A stretch of DNA of 64,000 bases from Bradyrhizobium sp. BR13661 (GCF_029892425.1 NZ_JARXWB010000005.1:124001-188000); one strand, 5' to 3'; numbered from the stretch's first letter, positions 17,476 through 26,497 are shown. Notes: generated from the sequence alone by a model not told the origin. Made by a program: numbers and translations.

Positions 17476-17807
17476 AACGGTCCTTTCCGACCTCGAATCC
17501 TGGCAGCTGAGAAATGAGTAAACGCGAATTGTAAATCTTTTCAATAGGGCCGGTTCTAATGGCGCGCGTCGAGAGGCTTTGCCCGTTAGCGCTAATGGTG
17601 CGCGAAAAATCGGGAGTGAACACCTAAAGACCACAGAACCTATCCCGAGTTCACAGTACGTTTTGTGAAACCGCGTTCGCGATGCATTGCAACAAAGCCG
17701 TCTGGTATCATCGTACGTCGCGTGGCCGCGGCTCTAATGCCGTATCCCCCCTCGATCATCGATGCACACGAGTTAGACACCGAGCCATCCTCCCGGTCTC
17801 CGCGAAC
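17476..17807. promoter_or_regulatory. Region between the HTH gene and tRNA-Arg, with a 13-bp direct repeat
   Basis: 332 bp with no supported gene. A 13-mer CTAATGG(C/T)GCGCG occurs at 17556-17568 and 17592-17604, 36 bp apart, and a palindrome TTAGCGCTAA lies just before the second copy. These are 80-130 bp upstream of the HTH gene start, so they could be its own operator or degraded element ends. Confidence 0.4.
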
Positions 17808-17884
17808 TGGCGCGCTCGGAGAGATTCGAACTCCCGACCCTCGGAATCGAAATCCGATGCTCTATCCAGCTGAGCTACGAGCGC
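17808..17884 (-). tRNA. tRNA-Arg (anticodon TCG)
   Basis: A 77-base cloverleaf on the minus strand with encoded CCA. The acceptor stem is GCGCTCG/CGAGCGC with discriminator G. The D arm contains AGCTCAGCTGGATAGAGC. The anticodon stem TCGGA/TCCGA encloses loop TTTCGAT, giving anticodon TCG (reads CGA). The T arm contains GGGAGTTCGAATCTCTCC. All arms pair well, so the gene looks functional. Confidence 0.95.
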
Positions 17885-17984
17885 CTGCCCCGGGTAAGGG
17901 CAACAAACCGAACTGCCTCGATCGTACGCTGGTAAGCCAGCACACCGTTCGGATCGACTCGAATTAGCAGAGAGGCCAGACAAT

Positions 17985-18025
17985 AAAAAGCCCTTCCCGC
18001 CTCATTTCGAGACGGATCAAGGGCT
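17985..18025 (-). terminator. Intrinsic terminator of the 18029-18550 gene
   Basis: Read on the minus strand, AGCCCTT (18025-18019) pairs with AAGGGCT (17995-17989), with an inner GC-rich pairing (CCG.CTC/GAG.CGG) and a TTTTTATTG tail. It lies 3 bp after the stop codon of the hypothetical gene and before the tRNA. Confidence 0.75.
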
Positions 18026-18028
18026 CTA

Positions 18029-18550
18029 TCACCAAGTCGTATTGAACAGGCCGAAATGCGGCTGCTGTGCCACCAGCATCATCGGCTGACCGCGCTGCGG
18101 TGCCGGATGCGCCCGGGCGACCTTGCGCTTCGGTTGGGCCGGAGCCTGGACCTGCTGCTGCGGCTGGGCCTGCGGGACCTCGGACTGAGCCTGCGGCTTT
18201 GCTTCGGCCTTCCTGGCGGCGGCCACGTCAGCCTTCGGCGTAAACTGCGCGAACGTCTCGCGCACACGCGCCTTTGCGGACATGTCAGCCAATGCATCAG
18301 CTTGCACCGTCGGCTGGGGGGCCGCGACGGCAGCCGTCTTCATCACGGGGGCAGCAATCGTCGGCTGGCTGGTATCGAGCACAACCCGTTCAGGCAAATG
18401 GCGATCGGACCGGATCCGGATCGTTGGCTGGTCGTAGCTTGCAACCCCAACGGTCTGCGCAACCGGCGTCGTCGGCCAGACGAAATCCGCCGCGAACAAC
18501 AGTGCCAGCAGCGCTCCACCGACGAACATGAAATACCGAAAGATGGGCAT
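18029..18550 (-). CDS. Hypothetical membrane-anchored Pro/Gln/Ala-rich protein
   Basis: 173 residues. An N-terminal membrane anchor or uncleaved signal (YFMFVGGALLALLFAADFVW) is followed by a region with the pattern YDQPTIRIRSDRHLPERVVLDTSQPT, then a low-complexity Ala/Gln/Pro tail and a short conserved-looking end (PHFGLFNTTW). The family is not recognised. The length, anchor and composition suggest a periplasmic linker-type protein. It is monocistronic, with its own terminator. Confidence 0.6.
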   Translation of the reverse strand: MPIFRYFMFVGGALLALLFAADFVWPTTPVAQTVGVASYDQPTIRIRSDRHLPERVVLDTSQPTIAAPVMKTAAVAAPQPTVQADALADMSAKARVRETFAQFTPKADVAAARKAEAKPQAQSEVPQAQPQQQVQAPAQPKRKVARAHPAPQRGQPMMLVAQQPHFGLFNTTW

Positions 18551-18711
18551 CCAGCGCGCTCCGCCCCCCGCATCCCCGCGTGGGCTCTTCGCCTTAACCG
18601 GCGATCCTTTAATTGGTTCCTACGCCCAGCCTTTGGTTCAAGTGGCGACGCCAAGAATTTTGGCCAAGGGGTAAGAACGGTAACTTTTCCGCTAGCGCAA
18701 TGTGTGGCCCT

Positions 18712-19269
18712 TTAGGCGCGCTGCGCCGTGACCAGCGAACACTTCGCCTGATCGGCGTTTACATTGACGAAACCGATGGGGATACGCGCAAACGTCTTGC
18801 GGCTCTTCATGCCGACCATGTCGGGGATCACCCGGCTGCGGTCAGTCAGGTGGCTCCCGTCGCGCCGCGTGAAGGCGCAGACGATCTCGACATCCTTTAC
18901 GGCATAGTCATTGTCATTTCGCACGGTGAAGGTCACGAGCGCCTTTGAACCGAGTCCGCCGCGACGCCAGGTCTGTGACGAGATCTTCATCCGCTCAAGC
19001 CCGGCGGCTTCGGCTGCGGAGGTATCCGAGGCTGACGCGGTCGGAGCCGGATCGAACCTTGCCAGCGCCAATTTCACGGGTTCGGTCTGCGCGACGTTGC
19101 CTTCGGAGGGCGGCATCAGCAACCAAAGGGCAGCACCGACCGCGCTCGCGGCCAGCAGCCACAACACGCCTCGCTTGAGCCAAACGCCTGCGGCCGGCTG
19201 GACGCGCTGCCGTTCCTCGCCGTTCCCGACGAAACGTCCCAGTCCGGTCCGGTGTATCCCTAATTTCAT
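18712..19269 (-). CDS. Hypothetical single-pass membrane protein
   Basis: 185 residues from ATG 19269. There is one transmembrane helix at about residues 33-51 (VLWLLAASAVGAALWLLM). The periplasmic part has a beta-rich segment VTFTVRNDNDYAVKDVEIVCAFTRRDGSH, reminiscent of FxLYD-type immunoglobulin-like domains, and one Cys in it plus one near the end (AKCSLV) that could form a disulphide. Function unknown. It is divergent from the VOC gene. Confidence 0.6.
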   Translation of the reverse strand: MKLGIHRTGLGRFVGNGEERQRVQPAAGVWLKRGVLWLLAASAVGAALWLLMPPSEGNVAQTEPVKLALARFDPAPTASASDTSAAEAAGLERMKISSQTWRRGGLGSKALVTFTVRNDNDYAVKDVEIVCAFTRRDGSHLTDRSRVIPDMVGMKSRKTFARIPIGFVNVNADQAKCSLVTAQRA

Positions 19270-19418
19270 GGGTGCGTGACTCGCTCCTTCTTCAATCCGC
19301 AAGGCGCACTAGGGTTCCCGCGACAGCGCGAATCTCAGCTAGGAGCCATGGTAGCGATCGTCGATGGGGATCGCTAACATGCGCTGCAACATCGCAAGGA
19401 CCATCGGGAGGAATTGAA

Positions 19419-19805
19419 ATGCCAGTCGTCGTCACCTGGGATCACATCCATCTGCGCAGCCCGGATCCGGAAGCGACTGCGGGCTGGCTGCGCGACATCC
19501 TCGGCGGCGAGATCGTGCGCGCACCGGGACGCATCGACGTGAATCTGGGCGGCGCAAGGATCTTCATCGCGCCGCTCGAAGGCGACAAACCTGTCGGCCC
19601 ACCGCCGCCGCATCCCCATCAGGGTCTCGACCATTTCGGGCTCACGGTGAAGGACATCGACGCCGTCGCGGCCGAGATCAAGGCCAAGGGAGTGACGTTC
19701 ACGCGCGAGCCGACAACGATCCGGCCGGGCGTCCGCATCTGCTTCATTCGCGGTCCCGAGGGCATCTCCGTCGAACTGCTCGAGCGCGACAAGAAATACA
19801 CCTGA
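19419..19805 (+). CDS. VOC-family (glyoxalase/bleomycin-resistance) protein
   Basis: 128 residues, a single vicinal-oxygen-chelate domain. HIHLRSPDPEATAGWLRDILGG and LDHFGLTVKDIDAVAAEIKAKGV are the two beta-alpha-beta-beta-beta modules, with metal-ligand candidates His10 and the C-terminal Glu in GISVELLER. Likely a dioxygenase, isomerase or lyase acting on a small molecule; the substrate is not predictable. ATG 19419 has GGGAGG with a 7-base spacer, so the longer frame upstream is not coding. Confidence 0.85.
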   Translation: MPVVVTWDHIHLRSPDPEATAGWLRDILGGEIVRAPGRIDVNLGGARIFIAPLEGDKPVGPPPPHPHQGLDHFGLTVKDIDAVAAEIKAKGVTFTREPTTIRPGVRICFIRGPEGISVELLERDKKYT

Positions 19806-19829
19806 GGTCGCGGGCGAGCCGCTTTGCGG

Positions 19830-20327
19830 CTAGGTCATGCTACCGGGCATGAAGCAGCGGATGGTGACGCCCATGTAGCCGTAGATCGGCCATACCATGG
19901 TACGTCCGACCCGGTTCGGCTCCGAGATCACGGCCTCCTCCGGCACGTCGACCCAGACGAGTTCCTGCTCTCTGCCCTCGATGACATAGCCGAGACGTGG
20001 GATGCGGACACGATAGTGCCCGTTCTTGCTTTCCCAATCGGAGTCTGAGATCGCCGACCCGTCGGCATCGGAGCAGCATGGCCCCTTGCCGCTGCGCAAG
20101 CCGTCGAACCAGGCCTTCAGCTCGGCACTGGTGTTGACGAACTGGCCGCGGTCGCGTGCGTGCCCGAGAGGGGCAACGAGCGCGATCAGCGCCAGCGCAC
20201 AAGCAAGACTTGCCGCGCTTTGCCATCGTAGGGAACGGCCCAACCGCCGTCGTTGTGTATCGCAAATCGTTAGACGCGCACTGTACAGACGCGGCTCATC
20301 GCCGCCGGAATCGATCCAGTTGCTCAC
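19830..20327 (-). CDS. Exported conserved hypothetical protein
   Basis: 165 residues as drawn. The hydrophobic export segment (AASLACALALIALVAPLGHA) starts only at about residue 38, so the true start may be further in. The mature part carries RGQFVNTSAELKAWFDGLRSGKGPCCSDADG, a Cys-Cys motif and acidic patch that looks like a conserved rhizobial periplasmic family of unknown role. No operon partner is apparent. Confidence 0.6.
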   Translation of the reverse strand: MSNWIDSGGDEPRLYSARLTICDTQRRRLGRSLRWQSAASLACALALIALVAPLGHARDRGQFVNTSAELKAWFDGLRSGKGPCCSDADGSAISDSDWESKNGHYRVRIPRLGYVIEGREQELVWVDVPEEAVISEPNRVGRTMVWPIYGYMGVTIRCFMPGSMT

Positions 20328-20589
20328 GTTGGTCTTGCTCCAGCACCCCGCGGCCAGTGCAACAATGGTTATGCATTTCGCGGGCCAACTCTGATTCGTA
20401 ACGACTGGCCTCGCTGCATGATGAGACCGTCATATCCGCATCACACGCAAGCCGGGACAATTACGGTTCGCGTGCCGGAACAGGACAACCCTGCAGGCGA
20501 AACTGCCGCGTTGCGCGGGCGCTTGCGCTTTGGCATAAAAGCTTCACCGGTTACGCCATTGGGCGATGGCGGCCGGCCGACGGGACGTT

Positions 20590-20943
20590 ATGAAGAACGG
20601 CCTCTATTCGATTCACGTGAACCTGCTCGATGGTCGAACAGGCAAGGGCAGCGGCGTGATTCTTTTTCGCGACGGCAAGATTCTTGGCGGCGATGCCTAC
20701 CTCTATTACACCGGCAGCTACGTGGTGAAAGACGACCACACCTTCAAGGGTGAGGTGCTGGTGCAACGGCACACCTCGCCGCGCGGCGACGACAATCCGC
20801 TGTTCGGCGGTCCTGCCCCGGTCGGTATCGGCGTCAGCGGAACCTACACGGACACCCGCGCGGAGATGACCGGCACGGCGCTGGTCGGCAAGGCCAGCCT
20901 GATTTTCGGCGCGACCCTGCACAAGCTTGCCGAGGCCGACTAG
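20590..20943 (+). CDS. GrlR-family protein
   Basis: 117 residues beginning MKNGLYSIHVNLLDGRTGKGSGVI, with LYYTGSYVVKDDHTFKGEV and GTYTDTRAEMTGTALVGK. This is the lipocalin-like beta-barrel pattern of the GrlR family, named for the negative regulator of the LEE type III system. No type III genes are nearby. Here it could be a small-molecule sensor or scavenger. ATG 20590 is chosen over 20566 because the domain begins there. Confidence 0.75.
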   Translation: MKNGLYSIHVNLLDGRTGKGSGVILFRDGKILGGDAYLYYTGSYVVKDDHTFKGEVLVQRHTSPRGDDNPLFGGPAPVGIGVSGTYTDTRAEMTGTALVGKASLIFGATLHKLAEAD

Positions 20944-20951
20944 CCACAGAC

Positions 20952-23660
20952 CTATTCGGCAGCCTGCTCCAGCGGCGCTGTGCGCGGCAGGATCATCTGG
21001 ATGCGCGTGCCGCCACCCGGCTCGGAATCGAGATCGAGCCGCCCGCCGAGCCTGTTGGTGACGATGCTGTAGACGATATGCAGCCCGAGGCCGGTGCCGC
21101 CCTGATCGCGCCGCGTCGTGAAAAATGGATCGAAGGCGCGGCGGCGCACGTCGAGGCTCATGCCGCAGCCATTGTCGGAGACGATGACCTCGACATTGTC
21201 CTTGCCGGACTCGCGCACCTGGATGTCGATGATGCCAGGACGTCCGTCCGGGAAGGCGTGCGCCACCGCATTGAGGAACAGATTGGTCAGCACCTGGCCG
21301 TAGGGGCCGGGATAGCTGTTCATGGTCAGATTGGGCTGGCACTCGACGTTGAGCGTCAGGTTCTGCTTGCGAAGGCCCGGGCGCAGGCTCATCACCACCT
21401 GCTCGGTCAGGTCGGCGAGGTCGAACGTACGCTGATCGGAATAATTGCGGTCGGCCGCGACCTGCTTGAACGACTGGATCAGCTCGGCGGCGCGGTTGAG
21501 ATTGGAGACCAGCTGCGAGGACGCATCGCGGCTGGTGTTGAGGTAGTCGTTGAGCGTCGAGCGACGAAGCTCGCCGCGCTCGACCTCGGCGCTGAACATC
21601 GCCGTCTTGCGCTCGAGCGCAGAGGCAACCGTGAGGCTGATCCCCACGGGATTGTTAACTTCGTGGGCAACACCGGCAACCAGACGGCCCAGCGCCGCGA
21701 GCTTCTCCGCCTCGATCAGCGAGGCCTGGGTCTCGCGCAGGTTGCGCAGTGCGGTTTCGGCGGCGTCCTTGGCCTTTCGCATCTCCTGCTCGCCGCGCTT
21801 GCGTTCGCCAATGTCGAGCGCGACGGTGACGATCCGCTCGATCTCGCCATCGGCATCGAGCAGCGGTAGCTTGTTGACCAGCCATTGCCGCATGTGGCCA
21901 GAGGAGTCCTTGTACTCCTCCTCGTAGAATCCAAGCCCCTTGCGGAGCCTCAGTACATTCTTGTCATTCTCGTCGGTCTTGGCCGCGCCATAGCGCGACA
22001 TCAGATCGGCGGTGGTGCGGCCGAGCGCGTCGCCGGGCTCGATGCCGAAGATGCCGGCCATGTAGCGGTTCATCAGCACGTAACGGAGGGCGCGATCCTT
22101 GACGTTGATCACGGCCGGCACGGTGTCGATAACCTGCTGGAGCAGGCGCCGGCCTTCGGCGATGGCGTCTTCCGCCCGCTTCTGGTCGGTGATGTCGCGC
22201 AGCGTGCCCTCGTAGCGGACGATCGTGCCCTGCTCGTCCCGCACACCGGTCGCGCTGTCCGAGAGCCAGAGGATGTTGCCGCTGCGCTGGCGCACCTGGT
22301 ACTCGAACTCGCGCACCATGCCGTCGCGATGCATGAGGCGCTGATATTCCGCGCGCGCCTCGGGATGGACGTAGATGGTGTGGGCGATGTCGTTGATGCT
22401 GTCGATCAGATGCTGCGGGCTGTCGTAGCCCATCATCCGCGCCAGCGCCGGATTGGCGTTGAGAAGATCGCCTGATGGCGTCGTCACGTAGATGCCGTCG
22501 ACCGAACCCTCGAACAGCTTGCGATAGCTCTCCTCGGCCAGCCGCTGCTCGGTGAGCGCGCGCACCGCCGCCTCGCGCGCCGTGTCAGCTTCCTCCAGCG
22601 CGCGGCGGAACACCTCCGCCGCACGTGCGATGTCGCCGATCTCGTTGTTGAGATCGGCCGACGGGATCGACGTATCCTTCATGCCGGCCGCCAGCGCGCG
22701 AATGGAGCGCGCGATCTGGGCCAGCGGCCGCACCGTCCGTCCCACCACGAAGACGGCGGCGAGGATGCCGATCAACACGCCCATGCTGCCGAGCACGATG
22801 CTCTGCCAGCGCGCCTCCGCGAGCGTCCGGGCGAAGTCGCGCGACAGCACGTGGCCGCGACGGTCGCTGACGTCGCGGAGCAGTTCGGTGACGCGGCCGA
22901 TCAGCCGGCCCTCGGTTCCCAGCACCTCGCGGTCGATATCGGCGATCTGTCGTTCGCGAACCGCAACCGCGATGATGGCATCCGCGTAATCGTTCACGAT
23001 CGACTTCAACCTGCTATCGGCAATGTCCATCGTCCGCATGCTCTGCGCAGCCTGCTCCGCTGCGGACGGATTGCGTGCCAGCAGCCCGAGCGCAATACGG
23101 CTCTGGGCTTCGGACAGGCGCGCCGCGAGCTCCCGGTCCCCGCTTTGGGAGACCGCCGCATCGAACTGGTCGCGCAGCGGCGGCAGCCCGGCAAGCAGCT
23201 GCGCACGGCGATCGATCAGGGTCGAGATCCGCTCCAGCCCGCTGCGATAGGTCGCAAGCCGCTCCGAGACGCCGTCGATCATGTCCTGTTGCTCGGGAGC
23301 AAGCTCGATGCGGGTCTTCTTGAGGATGTCGCTCAGGGTCGAGGCAGCTTCGCCGACCTGCTTGAACTGGATGCCCGCTCCGGGATCGGTGACGAAGTCA
23401 CGCGCGGCGAGCCGCAAATCGTTCATGCGGCGGTCGATGTCTTCGGCGAGATCGCCGACACTTTGCAGCCGCTGGAGTTCGGCGAAGGTGGCATCGATAT
23501 GCCGGATCGCGATCACGCTGGCGGTCGAGGTGACGATGATCACCGCCAGCACCAGGATGAAGCTGCCATACGTCATCTGGCCGATCGACAGCGAAAATGA
23601 TCGCTTCGGCGGCGGATTCGGTGGCGTTTCGGCAGACATGGGGGCGGAACCGGACTCCAT
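20952..23660 (-). CDS. Membrane PAS-domain sensor histidine kinase
   Basis: 902 residues. Two transmembrane helices (about 27-50 and 285-310) flank a helical periplasmic sensor of about 230 residues. A HAMP linker (RPLAQIARSIRALAAGMKD) and two PAS/PAC modules (about 375-500 and 505-625) follow. Then come a coiled coil, the HisKA dimerisation domain with the phospho-His in GRLVAGVAHEVNNP (His near 664) and a HATPase domain with SDNGCGM and GGTGLGLHIVYSIV. No receiver domain or adjacent response regulator is present, so it is an orphan kinase. ATG 23660 has GGAG close upstream; ATG 23639 is less well placed. Confidence 0.9.
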   Translation of the reverse strand: MESGSAPMSAETPPNPPPKRSFSLSIGQMTYGSFILVLAVIIVTSTASVIAIRHIDATFAELQRLQSVGDLAEDIDRRMNDLRLAARDFVTDPGAGIQFKQVGEAASTLSDILKKTRIELAPEQQDMIDGVSERLATYRSGLERISTLIDRRAQLLAGLPPLRDQFDAAVSQSGDRELAARLSEAQSRIALGLLARNPSAAEQAAQSMRTMDIADSRLKSIVNDYADAIIAVAVRERQIADIDREVLGTEGRLIGRVTELLRDVSDRRGHVLSRDFARTLAEARWQSIVLGSMGVLIGILAAVFVVGRTVRPLAQIARSIRALAAGMKDTSIPSADLNNEIGDIARAAEVFRRALEEADTAREAAVRALTEQRLAEESYRKLFEGSVDGIYVTTPSGDLLNANPALARMMGYDSPQHLIDSINDIAHTIYVHPEARAEYQRLMHRDGMVREFEYQVRQRSGNILWLSDSATGVRDEQGTIVRYEGTLRDITDQKRAEDAIAEGRRLLQQVIDTVPAVINVKDRALRYVLMNRYMAGIFGIEPGDALGRTTADLMSRYGAAKTDENDKNVLRLRKGLGFYEEEYKDSSGHMRQWLVNKLPLLDADGEIERIVTVALDIGERKRGEQEMRKAKDAAETALRNLRETQASLIEAEKLAALGRLVAGVAHEVNNPVGISLTVASALERKTAMFSAEVERGELRRSTLNDYLNTSRDASSQLVSNLNRAAELIQSFKQVAADRNYSDQRTFDLADLTEQVVMSLRPGLRKQNLTLNVECQPNLTMNSYPGPYGQVLTNLFLNAVAHAFPDGRPGIIDIQVRESGKDNVEVIVSDNGCGMSLDVRRRAFDPFFTTRRDQGGTGLGLHIVYSIVTNRLGGRLDLDSEPGGGTRIQMILPRTAPLEQAAE

Positions 23661-23729
23661 ACCGCTCCAATATACGCTGTATCGCCCCTCCGGGGGAACA
23701 TGGCTCCGCCAGTCGGAACAGGCTGTTTT

Positions 23730-24644
23730 TCATGATGGTTTAACGACGGCCGGCCGCCGGGCCGGAATCGTCATGGCGGCGACGCCGAGGACGACGCAGG
23801 CAAGGCCGATCCAGGCCGTCCGGCTCAGGGTCTCCCCCAGGAAGGCAACGCTGATGGCGACCCCGATCGGGACGCGCAGGTAAGCCTGGGCGGTGGTGCC
23901 GACCGAGCCGAGGGTCTGGATCAGGCGGAAGTAGATCGCGAAGGCGGCTGCGGTCGAGAACACTGCGAGCGCCAGCAGCGCCAGGACCGAGCTTAGCGAG
24001 GGCGACAGCGTCAAGGGCTGCTCGAGCACCAGCGAGGCCGGGATCAGCACGGCCGCGCCCGCCAACAGCGAACCGGCCGCGGGCGCCATCGGGTCGAGGC
24101 CCTTGAAGCTCCGGCCGAAGATGGCGGCGCAGGCGTAGCAGATGGTGGCTGCGACGATGGCCGCTTCCGCGACCAGGCCGCTGCCGACGTCCTGGATCGC
24201 ATCGACGCCGACGATCAGCAGGATGCCGGCCATGCCGGCGACCACGCCGAACAGTTTTCGCGGGGTAGTCGCCTCGTGGCGGGTGACGATCGCGGTGAGC
24301 AGGAAGGTGAAGATCGGTCCGGCCGAATTGAGGATGGTGGCGAGCGACGCATCGACATGCCGCTCGCCCCAGGCGATCAGGGTCCAGGGGATGACGCTGT
24401 TGAGCACGGCCTGGAACGCGAAGCGCTGCCAGGTCGCCGCGTCCGTGGGCATGCTGACGCCCCTCGCCCACATGACGGCGAGCAGCAACAGGCCCGCAAC
24501 CGTCGTGCGCGCGGCGATCAACGTGATCGGCGGGATGGTGGCAATGCCGAGTTTGATGAATGTGTAGGAACCGCCCCAGAGCGTTGCGAGTGCGACCAAC
24601 AGCGCCAGCTCGACGGCGATATTGGTCTCCTGTCGGTTCTCCAT
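23730..24644 (-). CDS. EamA/DMT-family inner-membrane transporter
   Basis: 304 residues with about ten hydrophobic helices and two EamA repeats, each recognisable by its loops: LATLWGGSYTFIKLGI near the start and AIFGRSFKGLDPMAPAAGSLL in the second half. The family exports amino acids, metabolites or nucleotide sugars; the substrate is unknown. GGAG sits 6 bases before the ATG. It is followed by the histidine kinase gene on the same strand after 69 bp, but no functional link is evident. Confidence 0.85.
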   Translation of the reverse strand: MENRQETNIAVELALLVALATLWGGSYTFIKLGIATIPPITLIAARTTVAGLLLLAVMWARGVSMPTDAATWQRFAFQAVLNSVIPWTLIAWGERHVDASLATILNSAGPIFTFLLTAIVTRHEATTPRKLFGVVAGMAGILLIVGVDAIQDVGSGLVAEAAIVAATICYACAAIFGRSFKGLDPMAPAAGSLLAGAAVLIPASLVLEQPLTLSPSLSSVLALLALAVFSTAAAFAIYFRLIQTLGSVGTTAQAYLRVPIGVAISVAFLGETLSRTAWIGLACVVLGVAAMTIPARRPAVVKPS

Positions 24645-24723
24645 CGCGCGCTCCGTCCACCCGGGAATGGACGGACTCTAGCGCGCCCGGGGTCGCCAAT
24701 ACTTCGCTCGACGTCGAAGTGTC

Positions 24724-25539
24724 TTAGCCGACCGCGCCGACCTCGAACACCTCGCCGTCATAGCCGGCCTCGCGGGGAATGCGGAGCTGACGGCCACTTT
24801 CTGTTTTCGTCATCACGGGCATCACCGTGACGATCGACAGGCCCTTGGCATGGTCGAGTGCAGATTTCACCGTCGGCTGCTTTGCCAGCCGGATCAGATT
24901 GCGCGTGGTCGGGAATGGCAGCTTGAAGCGGCCGCTCTCCCCACCCTCCACCGCCTCGCGTGCCGAGATCCAGATCGAATCGGTCGACTCCCGCCCGTCA
25001 TGCGCGCCGAGCTGGTCGGGTGGCGCGGCCGCCAGGAAGAACCAGGTGTCAAAGCGCTTCGGCATGCCTTCCGGCGTGATCCAGTGCGCGTAGGGCACGA
25101 GCGTGTCGAGCGCGAGCTGCAGACCCCTGTCGGCCAGAATGCTCAGGAAGCTGATCTTGTGCTCGTTGAGCGCGACGCGGTGCGCATCGGCAATCTCGCC
25201 GGCGCGCTTGGCATCAACAGGCGTGTTCGAGCCCTTCGCCCGCGCCAGTAGAATGCCGCTCTCTTCAAACGTCTCGCGGATCGCGGCGATGCGAAACCCG
25301 CGGTCCGCCTCGCTGAGGCCCACGCCGCCCGAATAGAGATCAGCGCGGGCGACGATCTCCTGATCGCCGGCGTCGACGCTGCCGCCCGGAAACACCAGCG
25401 CGCCCGAGTTGAACTCGATCTGATGATGGCGAACCATCATGAAGATTTCCATCTCGCCGCGGCCCTTGCCGTCGGCCTTGGCGCCGTCGCGGAGCAGAAG
25501 AATGGTCGAGGCCGGGCGTGACGCTGATGTCTCGGGCAT
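24724..25539 (-). CDS. NUDIX hydrolase
   Basis: 271 residues. A NUDIX fold with ALVFPGGSVDAGD and the box core REtfEESGILLA (REXXEE), separated by an insertion as in NUDT7/NUDT19-type CoA-diphosphatases. A CoA- or nucleotide-diphosphate clean-up role would suit the adjacent acyl-CoA enzymes, but is inferred. It starts 4 bp after the stop of the upstream DHDPS-like gene, so the two are co-translated. Confidence 0.8.
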   Translation of the reverse strand: MPETSASRPASTILLLRDGAKADGKGRGEMEIFMMVRHHQIEFNSGALVFPGGSVDAGDQEIVARADLYSGGVGLSEADRGFRIAAIRETFEESGILLARAKGSNTPVDAKRAGEIADAHRVALNEHKISFLSILADRGLQLALDTLVPYAHWITPEGMPKRFDTWFFLAAAPPDQLGAHDGRESTDSIWISAREAVEGGESGRFKLPFPTTRNLIRLAKQPTVKSALDHAKGLSIVTVMPVMTKTESGRQLRIPREAGYDGEVFEVGAVG

Positions 25540-25543
25540 TCAA

Positions 25544-26497
25544 CTAACCTGCCGCGCTGGATTGCGGGCCGAGATTGGCGCGCTTGTCGAAACGGGCGAC
25601 GCGCGACAAGAGATAATCGACTTCGGCCTTCGCCGTCGCCGTCATCGTCGCGCCCGGCTTGCGCTGCGCGCTGGAAGCGATGATGCCGCGCTTCTGCAGC
25701 ACGTATTTGCGCACGGTCAGGCCGACGCCGGGCTGCTGCTCGTAGCGGATCAGCGGCAAATGCGCGTCGAACAGATCGTGCGCGGCATCACGCTTGCCGG
25801 CCTTGGAGAGGTTGACGACGTCGATCAGAAGCTCGGGGAATGCATAGCCGGTCATGGCGCCGTCGGCGCCGCGCTCCATCTCGAAGTCAAGGAAGGTGCC
25901 GCCATTGCCGCAGAGAATCGAGAGCGGGCGCAGCGAGCCGTCCTTCTGGAAGCCGCGCAGCGTCGTGATCTTCTCCAGGCCCGGCCAATCCTCGTGCTTG
26001 AGCATCACGCAGTTCGGATTGTCCATGACGATCTTGCGGATCACGGCGGGGGTGAACACCACCGTGAGCGTCAGCGGATAGTCCTGGAGCACCCAGGGCA
26101 CATCAGGACCGATCGCCTCGGCCGCCTGCTTGAAATAGCCAACAATCTGGTCGTCGGTGCGCAGCGACGGCGGCGGCGCAATCATGACGCCGGCGGCGCC
26201 CGCGTCCATCGAGGCTCTGGCCAGCGAGCGCATGGTGGCAAAGCCGGGCGCCGAGACGCCGACAATCACCTGCATCTTCTTGGCGCGCTTGACGTAGCGC
26301 ACCGCCACCTGCTCGGCTTCAGTGGCATCCAGCTTCGGCGCCTCGCCGAGGATGCCCAGCACCGTGACGCCGTCGCAGCCGACTTCGTCGTAGAAATCGG
26401 TCAGGCGGTCGATCGAGCGCTCGTCGATCCGGCCGTCATCGTGGAACGGCGTCGGCGCGATTGCGAAGGTGCCCTTGGCGTCGGCGGTCAGTTTCAT
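25544..26497 (-). CDS. Dihydrodipicolinate synthase (DapA)-family lyase/aldolase
   Basis: 317 residues, a TIM-barrel class I aldolase. The Schiff-base Lys is in CVMLKHEDW (Lys167) and the catalytic Tyr in VLQDYPLT (Tyr140). The glycine-rich LGILGEAP replaces the usual GTTGE loop, so it is probably not the lysine-pathway DapA but a paralogue acting on another 2-oxo acid. It lies between an MFE-2-like SDR (27 bp upstream) and a NUDIX gene (4 bp downstream), suggesting a catabolic operon. Confidence 0.85.
   Translation of the reverse strand: MKLTADAKGTFAIAPTPFHDDGRIDERSIDRLTDFYDEVGCDGVTVLGILGEAPKLDATEAEQVAVRYVKRAKKMQVIVGVSAPGFATMRSLARASMDAGAAGVMIAPPPSLRTDDQIVGYFKQAAEAIGPDVPWVLQDYPLTLTVVFTPAVIRKIVMDNPNCVMLKHEDWPGLEKITTLRGFQKDGSLRPLSILCGNGGTFLDFEMERGADGAMTGYAFPELLIDVVNLSKAGKRDAAHDLFDAHLPLIRYEQQPGVGLTVRKYVLQKRGIIASSAQRKPGATMTATAKAEVDYLLSRVARFDKRANLGPQSSAAG

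Noticed and set aside
17110..17634. Longer reading of the HTH protein starting at 17634
   Set aside because: The extra 53 codons run through the direct repeats and lack support. ATG 17475 has a good ribosome site.
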